From positions 47,964,501 through 48,028,500 of the forward strand of contig NC_065539.1 of the NCBI RefSeq assembly GCF_932294415.1: 64,000 bases of DNA, read 5' to 3'. The notes beneath the pieces were generated by a model. The model was not told the DNA's origin, made no database searches, and saw nothing but the letters and a program-made list of their open reading frames with translations. Within the stretch, counting starts at the first letter, position 1, and each line of letters starts with the position of its first letter. Below are positions 43,901 to 55,976 of this stretch, one piece after another. The position numbers and the translations under genes were made by a program. The DNA is from Quercus robur. Its lineage: Eukaryota; Streptophyta; Magnoliopsida; Fagales; Fagaceae.

Positions 43901-46900
43901 TAAAGATGATTAAGTGCTGAACGGAGACGGTTGTTTCTTTGTGAGTAGTATATTTTGGTAGCAAGAGGAACTGGAATATCTGATTGGATTACATCACAAT
44001 AATCATTGTCACTGTGGATCCAGAAAGCACTCCAAAGTCAACAAATCAGAGAAAAATAAAAGTTTAGGATGACTTTCCAAAACTAATACATGTGTATTAG
44101 GCTACAGGATAGTAGTTGCAATATTCATCAACATGATTCAGTGAAATAATATAGCAGAATATATATATATATATATATATAGCAGACTATATAAACCAGA
44201 ACCCACCCCCCCCCCAAAAAAAAAAAAGAACCTTTTGTCGGCAGGCACGATTGATGGATTTGCCCACACTTTTTATAGCCAATCACACAATCATTAGGCA
44301 TTTCACCTTCTGAATTTGTCCCTTTCGGAGAATCCCTGCCTGCACACAAGCATGGGAAACAAGTTGCACATGAACATACAAAGCAATATCATACATGAGT
44401 ACCAATATCTATGTGAAAATATGTATGAATATAGTCTGATATATGAACCATAACAATGAATTGAAAAAATTTCCAATAAAAAAATAAAAATGAAGTTAAG
44501 ATTGAAAACTGACATTCTTAAAATTGCTATGATTAGAATTACCGCATCTATTATTCAACAGTAATTGTGGTCTTCATAGATTTTATCAAGTAATGATATA
44601 GACAACATCTAAAGCAGAAGATGCATCACTAGACGTAGTCATTAGAAGGAGAGCCACAAGGATAAAGATAAAACTAAGAAATAGAATGCAAGAGGAAATT
44701 TTTCTCCCAAGCCCCACCAAAGACAGTATTAGCATCAGATAGAAAGCTATTGGTGACAAAATATCTTAGTTGAAAGCAGAAGCTATTGAATTACATTACA
44801 CCTTAATAATTCAAGAAAATTCTAGAATTTCCATAAGATATAGGTTCAATGCCTATAAGATTGATGATTTATATATATATAAATTATAAGATTGATGATT
44901 CTTGATTTGATAGGCATTACAATTTGACTGTCTATTCATTAGATAAACGCTACTAGAGAATATTCTGCTCTAAAATTGCCAAGGAAACAGCATTACTTCA
45001 ACAAATATAAATTTAGCCTTACAGGGGAACACATCCAACGTACTTGTGCTTTTTGTAACAACAGATGCTGTTTCTAGATCATTTGATAGAAGTCCATGAG
45101 CAGTTGTTATCCTACAAGGGCAATAAAGAGAATGCATAATATATTAAAAACCAACAATAAAATTTCATAAGGTTCCATAGAAGTAGCATGAATGAAGAAT
45201 TTTTTTGAACTTTTTTCATTGATAAGTTACCATGCACCAAATAGGCCTTGAACCTATCACCTCACCCTCCAACCCATTCTTTTGCAATCAGCTCAAAAGA
45301 ACTTTGATAAGATCTCTATCTTTGACTTCTTTATTGATAAAGGTGTCTTGAACATAAGAATGCAATATTTTTATGGATGGCATGAGACCAACCACAATGT
45401 ATAGAGAATATAGATGACTTAATGAAACAAACGAGCACTCTAATGCACTATGTATGTTCAAAATCCAGATATAAATTTTTTCAAGTACTTGAAAAAATGC
45501 AGATAATAAGTATTCAAAGAATTGTAACATCACAGGAAGAAAGAAAGCATACAATTTAGAACGTTTTGTTGGAGGAGGCATTACACAGGCTGAGCGGTCC
45601 ATATTTCCAGAAATAACTCTTGAAACATCCATCATAGGTGCTGCATCTGCACGTGCTGAGTTTCCTTTAAAAAAATTATTAAAAAAAAAAGTTTAAGTAA
45701 TTAACCAAGCTAGACTGAAACAGTGAAGTCTACAACTTCTTTGCAAACACAAACTTTTTTTTTTGATAGGTAGGGAAAAAAAAAGTTTGCGTTTGCAACA
45801 AAGTTATAGACAAACTTGTACGCAGAATGTAAACAGTAATGAATTATTAACAAATTTACAACATATACTAGGCTATATCACTAAGCCAAAAAGAATGCAA
45901 AGAAAAATAAATACAACTTAGCTTAACTCAAGAAATCTGTAGTCCCAAGTCCCAACTGTATGGGGTTTGCAGCATGATGTTTCTAATGAATAGACTAAAT
46001 TTTATGTTCACGGACAAGACTACAGATTATTTATTTAAATGAGAGAAAAAAAAATGACTACTTATGTGAGAAAGCATTTCCATAAGAAGCCACACAGATA
46101 CACAAAGAATTAAAGTTCAGTTCCCTCTACAAACATTGAACATATCTTTTCAAGTTGTAGGATACAGTGGTATATTACATCACCATGTTTACTCTACCAA
46201 AGGTCTAGCGATATAATCATATAATATAACAATCATTTAAAAGGGAAGGGGGACAAGAAAAGAATGAGGGGTCCTTTATAATACCATTTTAGTCAAAGGA
46301 GTTACTAAACATCATAAGCATCACTGTTTACAGCATTAACTTAGATTTGAAAGGTGTTTACAGGAATCAACCAAAGCCTTTTTTTTTTTTTGTGGGGGGT
46401 GTGGATAATAATCAACCAAGGTTAAGGCAGGCAAAAAAAAAATGAGATAGTAATATTATGACAACAATAAGTTTGTTTGACAAAATGATTTTACGTATCA
46501 ACCAAGACAAAAGATACAAAAGAAAGCCACTAAAATGGAAACAAATATCTCATCTACACCACAAACATCAAATAGAATACAAGGTCACAGGCCTCTTCCA
46601 TATCTCATTATGACATTTTTTATAAAGTGTTCAAATAAAAATCTGTGGAAGTATCTCCAAAGAGCCCTTCCATAGTAGCTGCTGTCTAATCTTAAAGGTT
46701 CTACTATAGTTCCTATTTCTTTTGTCCTAACCTTATATACAGTAAACAAGAAATTTAGAACAGTTATCTACTGAATTAATCACCAAATCTAGCTACAAGA
46801 AATGGTTGAATAATGGTTTCAATCTATGGAGTATTTTTAACCTTTTTTTTTTTTTGACAACTGGAAAATTTTCGATCAAAATTTTTTACCTTAGTTCCAC

Positions 46901-47233
46901 AGTAGCAGAGAAATATAACATCTGACCTTCAATAGCTATTAGATGATCATTAGGGTGATCCTATTGTCAATGGAAGCTAATATTACACTTGATCTCTCAA
47001 AAAAATTGAAATCCAAATGCAGGGGAAAAACTAGAATGAATATAAATAAAGGAAACTTCTTATGGATAATTCCTTTGAATGATATAGACGAAGATATATA
47101 TCCCTTTGCTGATATGCTTTATGTTTGGAAGTTCTATTCTCAAAGCATTGATGTGTTTACCACCATATATTGATTAGAGTAACAATGCACAGGTTTCTCT
47201 AATTCTTTCTGATGTACCTCTCTGTCTCTGTCT

Positions 47234-47285
<52 letters not shown>

Positions 47286-50200
47286 TGTGATTTTGGATTA
47301 ACCTCAGCTTTTATCTTTCTTAAATATTACTATTACTATATTGAAATTTCTTCCTACGAATTTGCTCAGCTTTTATTTTATGGCTAGAATATTACTAAAT
47401 GGATATCAGTTTTGGCAGGTGGGGGGTCATTTGCCATAGGTTTTACAGCCTAGAGGCGAGTCCAAAGGACACTTCTTTAAAAAGGTTCCCAAGTTATAAA
47501 ATATATATATATATATATATATTACTGAATGGATATGAGGATGTAAATAGAGCAAATGATGTTACTTTTTGCATCCATGGCAAAGGAAGCCATTCGAACT
47601 TGACTCCCCAACTGGTATTCTGATGCAGCAGTGTCATCAGCATCCACGGGTTCAGACTTTTCTTGCTCCCCAACCGGAGTAGCTTGGTCTAAGAGATGTC
47701 AAGAACCATAAAATAAATTTCATCCAGCAACAGAATATAAAATTCAAAACTCAAATAATCCAGAAAATGTTTCCAAACAAAACAATAGATTTGCTAAATT
47801 GCTCCAGATATTAGGGTATTTTTCATTTCAGGAAAAAAAATGAAAAAGAAAATATTATCATAAGAGAACAATTGTCTGAGGCACCAAGAAGCTTGTCATT
47901 TAAACCCGTGCAAGATTTTTCATTTTAAAGGATACTAGCATAAGCAGTAAGTAATTTCTTCCTCTCCTTCCTTGGAGGTTTTCTGTTCCCTGTACTGCCA
48001 TTAAGCTCCAAAATAACTTCTTCTGTACAATTCAGTGACCTACAGAGTTCTGAAAAAATAAAAAATAAAAAAGAAAAAGAAAAAATCCACCTTTAGTGAA
48101 GCACCAGAACCAACATCCACAAAGACTTACAGCTAAGATCCCAACTAGTAACATTTGGCAACCGATTGGGAAACACCCCATGTAAGTCAACAAACATTAA
48201 GTTCTAAAAGAAACTGGGTCCTCAATTAGGTGTGAAATTGGGGGTCATGTACACAATTTATCACATGCAGAACATATCTTTGGCTCTGACTATTGCAATG
48301 ACAATCAGAATTTAGGCAATAACCAATAAATAGGAATTTCTGCCCAACAACCCTTTCCCTTTTTGTACAACTTCTATTCTCAAATTCCATGTAGGTGCAT
48401 GGATATGTTTTGGCTGATTATAAAGCATACGAAGCGACACTAAGACTAATTTTCTAAACCAACAAAAATTATTAAAAATGAAATAAAAAAAATGGGGAAG
48501 GGAGGGGGAGGGTGGGAAAAGCCTCCAAACCTGCATGAGCCGCATATTGACTGGCCTTTACTGGCTTCTTGCAAGCATTGCAACATACCTTGACATTCAT
48601 ATAAAAGAAGTAAATATAAATCTTATGTGAAAAGCAGATCTGCCATGTGAACAATTACAAACAGAATCCAAATCAATCACATTTCTCAATTAGTTGATGT
48701 AACTAACAGGTCCAAATTTAAAAATGTACTAAACAAGCTACTCTCGTTTTAGGTGAGGTATTTATCCAAATTCACATAAAAACCTGTCCTAACAAAGGAC
48801 TCTTCAATATGAAATAAAGAGAAAACATACTATGACTATTTGACACCAAAAGAAATAAGCAACAAGTAGAGATTGCTAAATCAGGCATAAGATTACATTT
48901 TAAAAAATAACAGTTTCACAGGATCATGTGATTTTTTCTTTCAAAATCTGTTAGAAGCAAAGGCAAAGCGTTACAGCTTGCCATATAAACTACATACATT
49001 AAATCAAAAGGCTTTTAACGAGCCTTTGATCTAAGCCTCCATTTTATTTTTTTTTGGTCATTATCCGGGGATGCACTAGTCCCATTTTATCTTCATTACA
49101 GTAACACACAAACCACTTATTTCATATGCAAACCAATGACTCAAGACCATAGATCATAGCAACTGCTAACTCCAAATAATCACAAATTCATTCAAACTTC
49201 TTTGAAAAGAGGGTTAATTAAGTTAACCAGATGATCAAGACTAGTTTCTAATAATTTCTGTTTGGAGAAGCTTACTAAATCATTACCACACATAAATTAC
49301 AGTAGGCTCCCTTATGATCATATTAGATATTTTGCAAGCATTTAACACCCTTCACATGCAAAATACCCATCTTGTGGTCAGAATTATATATAAATTTAAA
49401 ATAAATAAAAAAAATCCATATTTCCTTTAAAATTTTCCCATATGATCAGATTAAAGATTTTGCAAGCATTTTCCATCCTTTGCATGCAAAAAAATGGCTT
49501 GAACTTCATAGAAATTCTATTTTTCCTTTTTCTTTTTATAAGTAAAGAAACATTTATTGCAAGAAGACTACTTCATGTACTTTTTTTTTTTATCAGACTA
49601 ATTTATGTACATTTGACATAAAGAAGCCTAAAGAATCACAAATAAGCAAAAATTTAAAATTTTCAACTATCACCCAGACCAACTAAGGGGGAAATTTTTT
49701 TTTTTTTGATAAGTAACTAACGGGGAAAAATATTGTAGCCTTTTAGGAGGAAAACAAAAAAGGCAAAGAACTATCATGTATATATGAAAACAATCTCTAC
49801 AAGACCAGCTTCTATACCATAATGTCATGAAGCAGTAAAATGTTGATATAAAATGATTTATAAAGATGCCAAATCTTACCAAATTCAAAGGTTCAGACAT
49901 TGGCTTCAAACCAAAGACATGCATATCTGCAAAAGGAAATCATCAAAAAACTTCACCAAAGCAATAAAGTCAGCAAGCAATTTTTTTTGATAGATAATAA
50001 GAGTTTTATTGATGAAAAGAACAATGTGTTTATGATTGTAAACTCACTGCCCTTGAAACAAATACAATCAAATCATAAGGAACGTCTAATAGAGATAAGG
50101 AAATCAGACAAGGAACTACAATGCGTAAGACCCCAAATACGAAACCACTCAAACAAAGTCCTAGCAAGCAAGTTCTTCAACATATCTATAGGTCTCTCAA

Positions 50201-52309
50201 CGTCCTCAAAAATTCGGGCATTGCGTTCCTTCCATACTAACCACATAAAGCAATAAAGTCAACAAGCAATAAGGTCAGAATGCCCCAATCTGCCACTTAA
50301 TTAACCCTATGAGCATGATTTCTTTTATATATATCTTTGATAAGTAAGTTTTGGCCCAAAGGGAGGAGGAAGGCATGGTCCTCAGTTGATTTTGCTACCC
50401 CTTGGGATTAGTTTCTTTTATATTTTCTCACTGGTGTGCAGGAACTTCTTTGTGTGTGTGATTGACAAATCAGTCACGCAAAGCACATGAATCTATCAAA
50501 TCAACAACAGACCATAAGGACTGACTGTGCAAAACTGTCATCCAATCCAACAAAGTTCTAAAGAAAAATATATAAAAGATCAGGCATAGTTTTCTCTATG
50601 TCTTCAAAACTCCAGTTGTTCCTCTCTGTCCACAGACACCACTTCAAACAATGTGGGGCAGCCATCCATAAATGACCATTCAGATGACGCCGAAAATGAC
50701 CTGGCCAACGTTTTACTGCTTCGTGACACTGTTAGGCACTGATCAAGGAATTTTTTTTCCAATAGTACAAACAAATGGAGAAAAGCATCCATTCAAATAT
50801 TTTAATTCATCACAGCTTGGCATTGTGAGCTTAGAGTTTGAGGCTTTGTCAGAAGATGTAATCTGAAATGAGGAGGAAAAAGCGGCAGAGCTTTCACTCT
50901 ACACATCTTTTTTCTTTTCTTTCATTCTTTCTTAATTTTATATATTTTGAATAGCTTTCCCAAGCAGCATGGCCTCTACATAGTAGTTTCATCATTTCTT
51001 GAAGGACTACTACTGCTCTCTTTTTTTTATTGATAAGTAAATCAATTATGTTAATGAAAAAAGGATGGTTTTCAAACCCAAACTGAACTGCCCAGTCCAA
51101 CTGGGTTAACCACAACCTGATTTCAAGCCGGCTTTTTTTACTTAGAAAATAGTGTATTTTTAAATCATATGAGAAAACGGGCTGCCCAAACTGCCAGTTG
51201 CTGAACCATTCACTGGTTTGACCGGTTCATGGAAGTGACTTTTTGTAAAAATTGACAAAGGGTGCCATGGGGTTTCAAACCTCATATGGCCCCCCCCGAA
51301 CTACCATCATGCATGGGAACAAATGGGTTTATTTGCATTATACCCAACAATTCCCTTAAAAATCAGAAGTAATATGAATCTATGAAACATACAGACTAGA
51401 CGGTCAACTTCCATCCCAAGCCAATTATAAGAAAAGGGGCCAACAAACCATTTCATCCTCTCTACAGATAACTCAGACCTCTAATGACAAACAATCATAT
51501 CCAGTTTTTGTTCCCAGTTAAAATGAATGCCACGTTGCTAATATTCTTTAATTCTTTTGATACAAAAATGTAGTGTTTGCAACATCAAATGATATTAAAA
51601 GTTATGCCAGAAACCCGCACTACAATCACCTCTTTATTTTAAAGACTACAACAGTATATGACTTTCATGTAAAAGGAAAAATGATCATTAAATTGAAGAA
51701 CATGCAAAAAATGTTGGATATAGCGCTTCAAGAAAATTGAAAAAATTACCTTCTTCGTCAAGCAAATTTGCTTCATCTGCCTCACGTAGTTCTCTACAGA
51801 TGTATTGAGCAGCTAATTTCAGGTGCCCAACTTCCTCTGCCAAAGGAGGAGGAAGATGGTGATAAGAATTCAAGTTAGAAGTATACATACATAAAGGTAT
51901 ACACACGCATAGATATAAATCAAGTTTAAAAGTTGAACAGGTTAATTTGAAAACAAATTAACTAAGTTCCCATTATTGGAAGCCTTCATCATTTCATAAC
52001 TTCTGGCATAAGAGTTCTACTAACAAGCTCTTTTTATTCCATATTTTCCAAAAACTAGAAATACGCACTCTACACAAATAGAGAGAGAGAGAGAAGCGAA
52101 AATTCATACAAACAGGAGTTTAATATGTTTACTAGCATAGATTGAACATACTATCTTGCACATTATGCAAACAGGTGAGACTATAGAAAGACCGTATAAC
52201 TATAAAACCTCATGGTAACCGTACCTGCCATGGTTTGCGAGTAGCTCCCAGCTGCAAGAACCCTTGCCATGACTGCCATTCTCCCACTTCCACCAAGAGA
52301 GCATACCAT
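40960..52309 (-). CDS. SGF11-type C2HC zinc-finger protein, about 512 residues, 15 coding exons
   Basis: I assembled the minus-strand exons 52309-52225, 51836-51750, 49926-49880, 48588-48531, 48049-47936, 47688-47566, 45664-45553, 45111-45044, 44339-44232, 43970-43765, 43023-42810, 42145-42102, 41603-41502, 41299-41164 and 40994-40960. All junctions are GT-AG and phases agree (1539 nt). The start reads MVCSLGGSGRMAVMARVL. A zinc finger, VCCNACKKPVKASQYAAHAELC (C76, C79, H91, C95), has the exact C-x2-C-x11-H-x3-C spacing of SGF11, a subunit of the SAGA deubiquitinase module. The basic stretch RKPPRKERKKLL and PPPTKRSKL suggest nuclear location; the rest is Ser-rich with SADLVLQFNEISIRNL near the end. 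At 512 residues it is far longer than plant SGF11 (about 180), so I infer a chromatin role rather than orthology. The introns host LINE, SINE and micro-insertions. Least certain are the 44 bp exon and the last exon. Confidence 0.75.
42270..42440 (+). mobile_element. tRNA-derived SINE
   Basis: ccagttagctcagtctctta (box A-like) and gggttcgaaccctgcct (near-perfect box B), then a second half (gattggtgcctgataataag .. gttgaaatcctatc) and an A-run tail. The imperfect flanking repeat gataaacaag/gataaataag suggests the target duplication. It lies in an intron of the zinc-finger gene. The missing acceptor-stem pairing argues against a tRNA gene. Confidence 0.7.
43334..43376 (-). mobile_element. poly(T) micro-insertion with 12 bp target duplication (intron)
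   Basis: tgtgaatttagt occurs exactly at 43334-43345 and 43365-43376 around 19 bp of T-run plus agag. It lies in an intron of the zinc-finger gene. Confidence 0.7.
47236..47281. repeat. (CT)n microsatellite, about 23 units
   Basis: An uninterrupted CT dinucleotide run in an intron of the zinc-finger gene. Confidence 0.9.
47389..47536 (+). mobile_element. 112 bp retroposon with 18 bp target duplication (intron)
   Basis: atattactaaatggatat (47389-47406) and atattactgaatggatat (47519-47536) flank 112 bp, which begin cagttttggcaggtgggggg, include cctagaggcgagtccaaagg, and end ataaa(at)n. The source RNA is unknown. It sits 30 bp downstream, on the minus strand, of the end of the exon at 47566-47688. 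Confidence 0.65.
49566..49610 (-). mobile_element. poly(T) micro-insertion with 15 bp target duplication (intron)
   Basis: gactacttcatgtac (49566-49580) and gactaatttatgtac (49596-49610), 13 of 15 matching, flank 15 bp: T-run plus atca. Confidence 0.6.
49681..49728 (-). mobile_element. poly(T) micro-insertion with 14 bp target duplication (intron)
   Basis: aactaagggggaaa (49681-49694) and aactaacggggaaa (49715-49728) flank 20 bp: thirteen T plus gataagt. The inverse, ACTTATC-poly(A), resembles the 3' end of the LINE fragment at 49981-50246. Confidence 0.7.
49958..50269 (-). mobile_element. 5'-truncated LINE insertion with 23 bp target duplication
   Basis: The insert 49981-50246 reads on the minus strand as WLVWKERNARIFEDVERPID and LARTLFEWFRIWGLTH, then a stop, a 3' UTR ending ttatctatc and an A-tail. 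This is the C-terminal end of a LINE ORF2 without RNase H. The flanks (49958-49980 and 50247-50269) match at 22 of 23 bases, starting aaagcaataaagtca. It lies in intron 2 of the zinc-finger gene, antisense-neutral to the exons (same strand as the gene). Confidence 0.85.
50330..51300. other. intronic repeat remnants
   Basis: This contains tttgataagtaa ends (near 50330 and 51020-51040) typical of LINE 3' tails in this window. It also has a foldback-like block (gcccagtccaactgggttaa .. gaaccattcactggtttgac) near 51090-51235. There are no exons. Confidence 0.4.
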
Positions 52310-53339
52310 TGAGAAAAGTAACTTGTATATCTGTACACTAAAATTAGCAAAATCAGCATAGAATGACCCATTTTGTTTCTTGAATGAGTGAATTTAACCC
52401 CAAGGGGAACATTCAAACCAGTGACCTCCGCTTTATGAAACGCAATCCCTTGCCAATTGTAATACCCCTTGGGGTTGGAATGGCCAATATTAAATTGTGA
52501 ACAACGATAGTATTGTAATCCCAATTACATCAGCATTACCACATATTACTTGCTAATCAACTCCATCAAACAAAACAACAGACCATCACACACATAATCA
52601 TAGGTACACTCGTAGAGCAGAGAAATTCAGAAAGCTCACGCTTTTAAATAATATTAGTATCAGGGTCCATCATAAGAATGCATTACACAATCTGACTCTG
52701 AATGCTGCTAGCTTAAATTAAAATAGACATGCTATATATGTTACACATAATTACGTATTTAAATAAGTAAATAAAACTCTCTTAAAACAATTTCCACTAT
52801 ATACTTTACAAGAATACTTCAACTTGACTAAACTTTGATGCTCTTATTGGCAATATAATTGTTTATTGTTTCAATGAGTATTATTACATACAACAATAAA
52901 ATTATTGAAGTTGGTATTCTTAGTTTCATACTCTAATGTTTATAATTAAACAACTACTTTTCATCTTTATATTATGATCCTGATTTTTTTCTTTGATCTA
53001 CTAAATTTTTTTTATCATTGGGACATATAATGTAAGTATAGTACACAAATCTTATATTTCAAATTAACAAAAAAAAAATCATTTTAATTATTTAAATTAC
53101 ATGAGACAATAAATACTTTTTTTTGTTAGTTTGCTTTTTCATTTTTCAGATACATAAGTGAAAGGAGGAATATAATAAACATCCTCTCATTCATTTACTT
53201 ATTTTTTATTGTGCTTGAAAACATTGTTAAAGTAGGAAAAGTGTACTAAATATATTAAACAATTAATTAGTTGGTTTTTTATAAAAAAATATCTTATGAA
53301 ATTATATTAAAATAGCATAAGAATGCTACTAAATCGGAT

Positions 53340-53890
53340 TTTTATTTTTTGATTAGTAAAATTTATTAATAACGAAAAGAACTACCCAGGTACACTAGAT
53401 GTGTGCACCTGGTACAACAACAAAAAAAAATAATAAATAAAAAATAAAAAATAAAAACACAACAACAACAGCAGCAAAAATACAAGAAGAAACAAAGCTA
53501 ACAAATGCCCAAAAAGTCTAAAGCCTCGATAGTAAACGCCACAGAATGTGAAGTCCAATCATAAAGAGTCTTCAGCAAAGAATGCTTCAATTTCGCCGCA
53601 CTTAGGTCAATTGCTGCAAGACAACGGGTCTTACCCTCTCTCAAAGACACCACATAAGACACAGAGGGGCTGCTTGCCAAATACCACCAACCCCATGCTT
53701 TCCAATCCGCAGCTAGCAAATCATGCACCTACTTTTGCATTACCAAACAGAAACCAAAGATACAAAACAACACAAACCACACCTCCCAAGCCACATCACA
53801 ATGTAAGAATCAATAATTCACATCCTCCCTATTCTTCTTACACACGTAACAACACTCCATAACAATGATGTCCCTCCGTCTTAGCCGTTC
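53340..53890 (-). pseudogene. LINE ORF2 fragment (zf-RVT segment) in the 5' UTR intron
   Basis: The minus strand reads CYVCKKNREDVNY, a stop, then LHCDVAWEVWFVLF, the Cys/His region after the reverse transcriptase. DLLAADWKAWGWWYL lies downstream, with an A-rich 3' tail at the left (53340-53470). At least two stops are present. It is an old fragment. Confidence 0.7.
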
Positions 53891-53892
53891 GT

Positions 53893-54311
53893 CTAGACCC
53901 AAATTTTTTTGTTCAAATCCTTAATATAATTGCATCGCATGTCTATTTACAATTTTTAAATTTCCAATTTTTCATGACAAATTTTAAAACATTTTTGCTG
54001 TTAGTCCCAAATTTTACATTCAAATCCGTAATATACTTGTACAGATGTCTATTTACATTGATTTAATTTCCAATTTTTTATGACAAATTTTAAAACATGT
54101 TTGCTGTTCTTTTGATCCCGAATTTTACAATCAAATCCATAATATACTCATACAGATGTATATTTACATTTTTTTTTTTAATTTCCATTTTTGTATCAAA
54201 ATTTAAAACATTTTTTCCGTTATTTTAGTCCAGAATTTTTCATTCAAATCCGTAATATACTTTTTTTTTTTTAATTTCCATTTTTTATGCCGAATTTTAA
54301 ACATTTTTTCA
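53893..54311. repeat. tandem repeat, about four units of 100-120 bp
   Basis: Recurring blocks are: cccaaattttacattcaaat, ccgtaatatacttgtaca, tgtctatttacatt, aatttccaattttttatgac, aaattttaaaacattttt. It lies within the 5' UTR intron of the zinc-finger gene, 330 bp from the leader exon. Confidence 0.8.
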
Positions 54312-54638
54312 AAACCTTGAACCAAATGACATACTATATACATTCAATCCCAAATATTACTCTTACACTTTACATTACGAGAACGAAACGCATTTCACAA
54401 TTGCACGCATAATTAACCACCAGAAATCCAACAACACCAACATTGGCAGTATAATCTTTGTGAAAACAATGTTTTCAGGATCATGCAATTCAGGCACAAA
54501 AGGAACGAAGAATCTAGATCAACTCACCAAGTTCAAAAAGCAACAAACGCGTACAATCCAAAGCTTACTCAAAGAATCGCATTCTAACAAATCCGAAACT
54601 TCAAAATTCACCAAATTAAACCGAAGATAAAAACTCAC

Positions 54639-54850
54639 CTCAATACGCGAAAAAAAATATCTCCACGAAAACACACCGATTGAACCCCGAAAATTTTGTC
54701 CGAGGATTCGTAGAGCTGGAAACGAAAACGACGATCTCCGTACAAGAAGTGGAGGTGAATGTGAGCGAATAGAGAAAGCGTGGTAATGGAGGAAACGGAA
54801 ACCCTAAGAGCGAGAGAGAATTTGATTTTGCGAAACGAAAGCTGTGTTTT
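54639..54850 (-). promoter_or_regulatory. 5' UTR exon and promoter region of the zinc-finger gene
   Basis: A strong donor (GAG|GTGAGT, minus strand, 54633-54639) ends a non-coding leader. Downstream, an acceptor (tgtacag near 52332) would join it to the start-codon exon, removing a 2.3 kb intron. CT-rich sequence (minus strand, 54840-54940) is typical of a leader or core promoter. The start site is not determined. Confidence 0.5.
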
Positions 54851-55089
54851 ACACTCTCTCTGCTCTTCTCTCTCCTCAGGGAGGAGAAGAGGGAAGAGGT
54901 GGCAAAGCTGGAAAAGAAAAATAAAAAAGAGAGAGAGAAACTTAATTCTGAATTGTGTTTGTGCGACAGTGTTGTTGTACTTTTACAACAGACGCAAATT
55001 TTGGATATGTAGTAGTAAAATATTTCGATTTTTTCGAGGAGAACCGTCGTCGTTTTGACTTCCCAAACTCCTTTCAACCAAATTTTATA

Positions 55090-55929
55090 TTTAAAATAAA
55101 TAAAATAAAGTTTTTGGATAGTACCCGTGCTTTCGCTTCTTTTTCTTTTCTTTTTTTTTTTCTTTTTTTAATGAGGTACTTTTGCATTTTAAAACTCTTA
55201 TTTTATCGCTAAATAATAGTTTATTCTTTGGCCCACCAAGCTACTTTGTCATCAAATATGTTAATGTGAATGGAAGAAGCATTATCTGAAAGCTGATCAT
55301 TAATATAAGTTTCTTGTATTTCATTTTTTTTAAAGCCCATTTGGTAACTAAGTTTGAGTATGAGTAAGGTATTTTTTGTGTTTTTGATATACATGTAAGT
55401 GAAAAAGTATGTTAAAATGTGTGTAAGTATGTTTGAAATGTGAAAAATGTATGTTATAACTCAATGTTTTTGCTCTCAAAACGCATTCAAAAGAGGTGTG
55501 AAACAAAAGCACAAGTAAAAATAGGTTTATTTATCCTAAATTCATATTCAAGAAATTGATAAACAATATTTTGGCTTGGGGAACCATACACCCAACCACT
55601 TTTTATAAGAAAACATTTATTAAAAAAAGATTCATGAATACATTTCAAAGCTAATATTTAACCCTTTTTTTAGAACATGTTTCAAAACTCAAAATCAAAC
55701 AAGCCCCTAGAGTGAGTATCAAGTTTCTTCTTAGGTCCCATATTCATAATTTTATCAATTAAAGCTCAAAACTTAGAAAATCGTTTCAATTTTAAAATTT
55801 TTGTCCATCTTTAATGATGTGTGGCTTTAAAGGAGTTCCATACTTGAGTTTGGAAGGGTGGATTGGTTAGTTTATGAATGTTGAGATATAAAAGTGGGTT
55901 TCCTTGCTTGCCTTAGGGTTTTTTTTGGC

Positions 55930-55976
<47 letters not shown>

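Noticed and set aside
43971..44035. Extension of the 43970 exon upstream (FWIHSDNDYCDVIQ)
   Set aside because: The frame is open, but its phase does not fit the preceding exon; the acceptor at 43971 (gatattccag) gives a consistent phase.
45745..45805. Inverted A/T-run structure (acaaacttttt .. aaaaagtttg)
   Set aside because: It looks like a short local inversion or foldback of low-complexity DNA; there are no additional copies in the window and no further support.
46365..46420. T-run with flanking aatcaaccaa repeats as a micro-insertion
   Set aside because: The repeat does not extend to the T-run (agcctt versus ggttaa), so the geometry is not clean; kept out of the main list.
54640..55077. 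Minus-strand reading frame of 145 codons upstream of the zinc-finger gene
   Set aside because: Ser/Phe/Leu-rich translation of a CT-rich leader and promoter; a strong splice donor interrupts it and no domain is visible.
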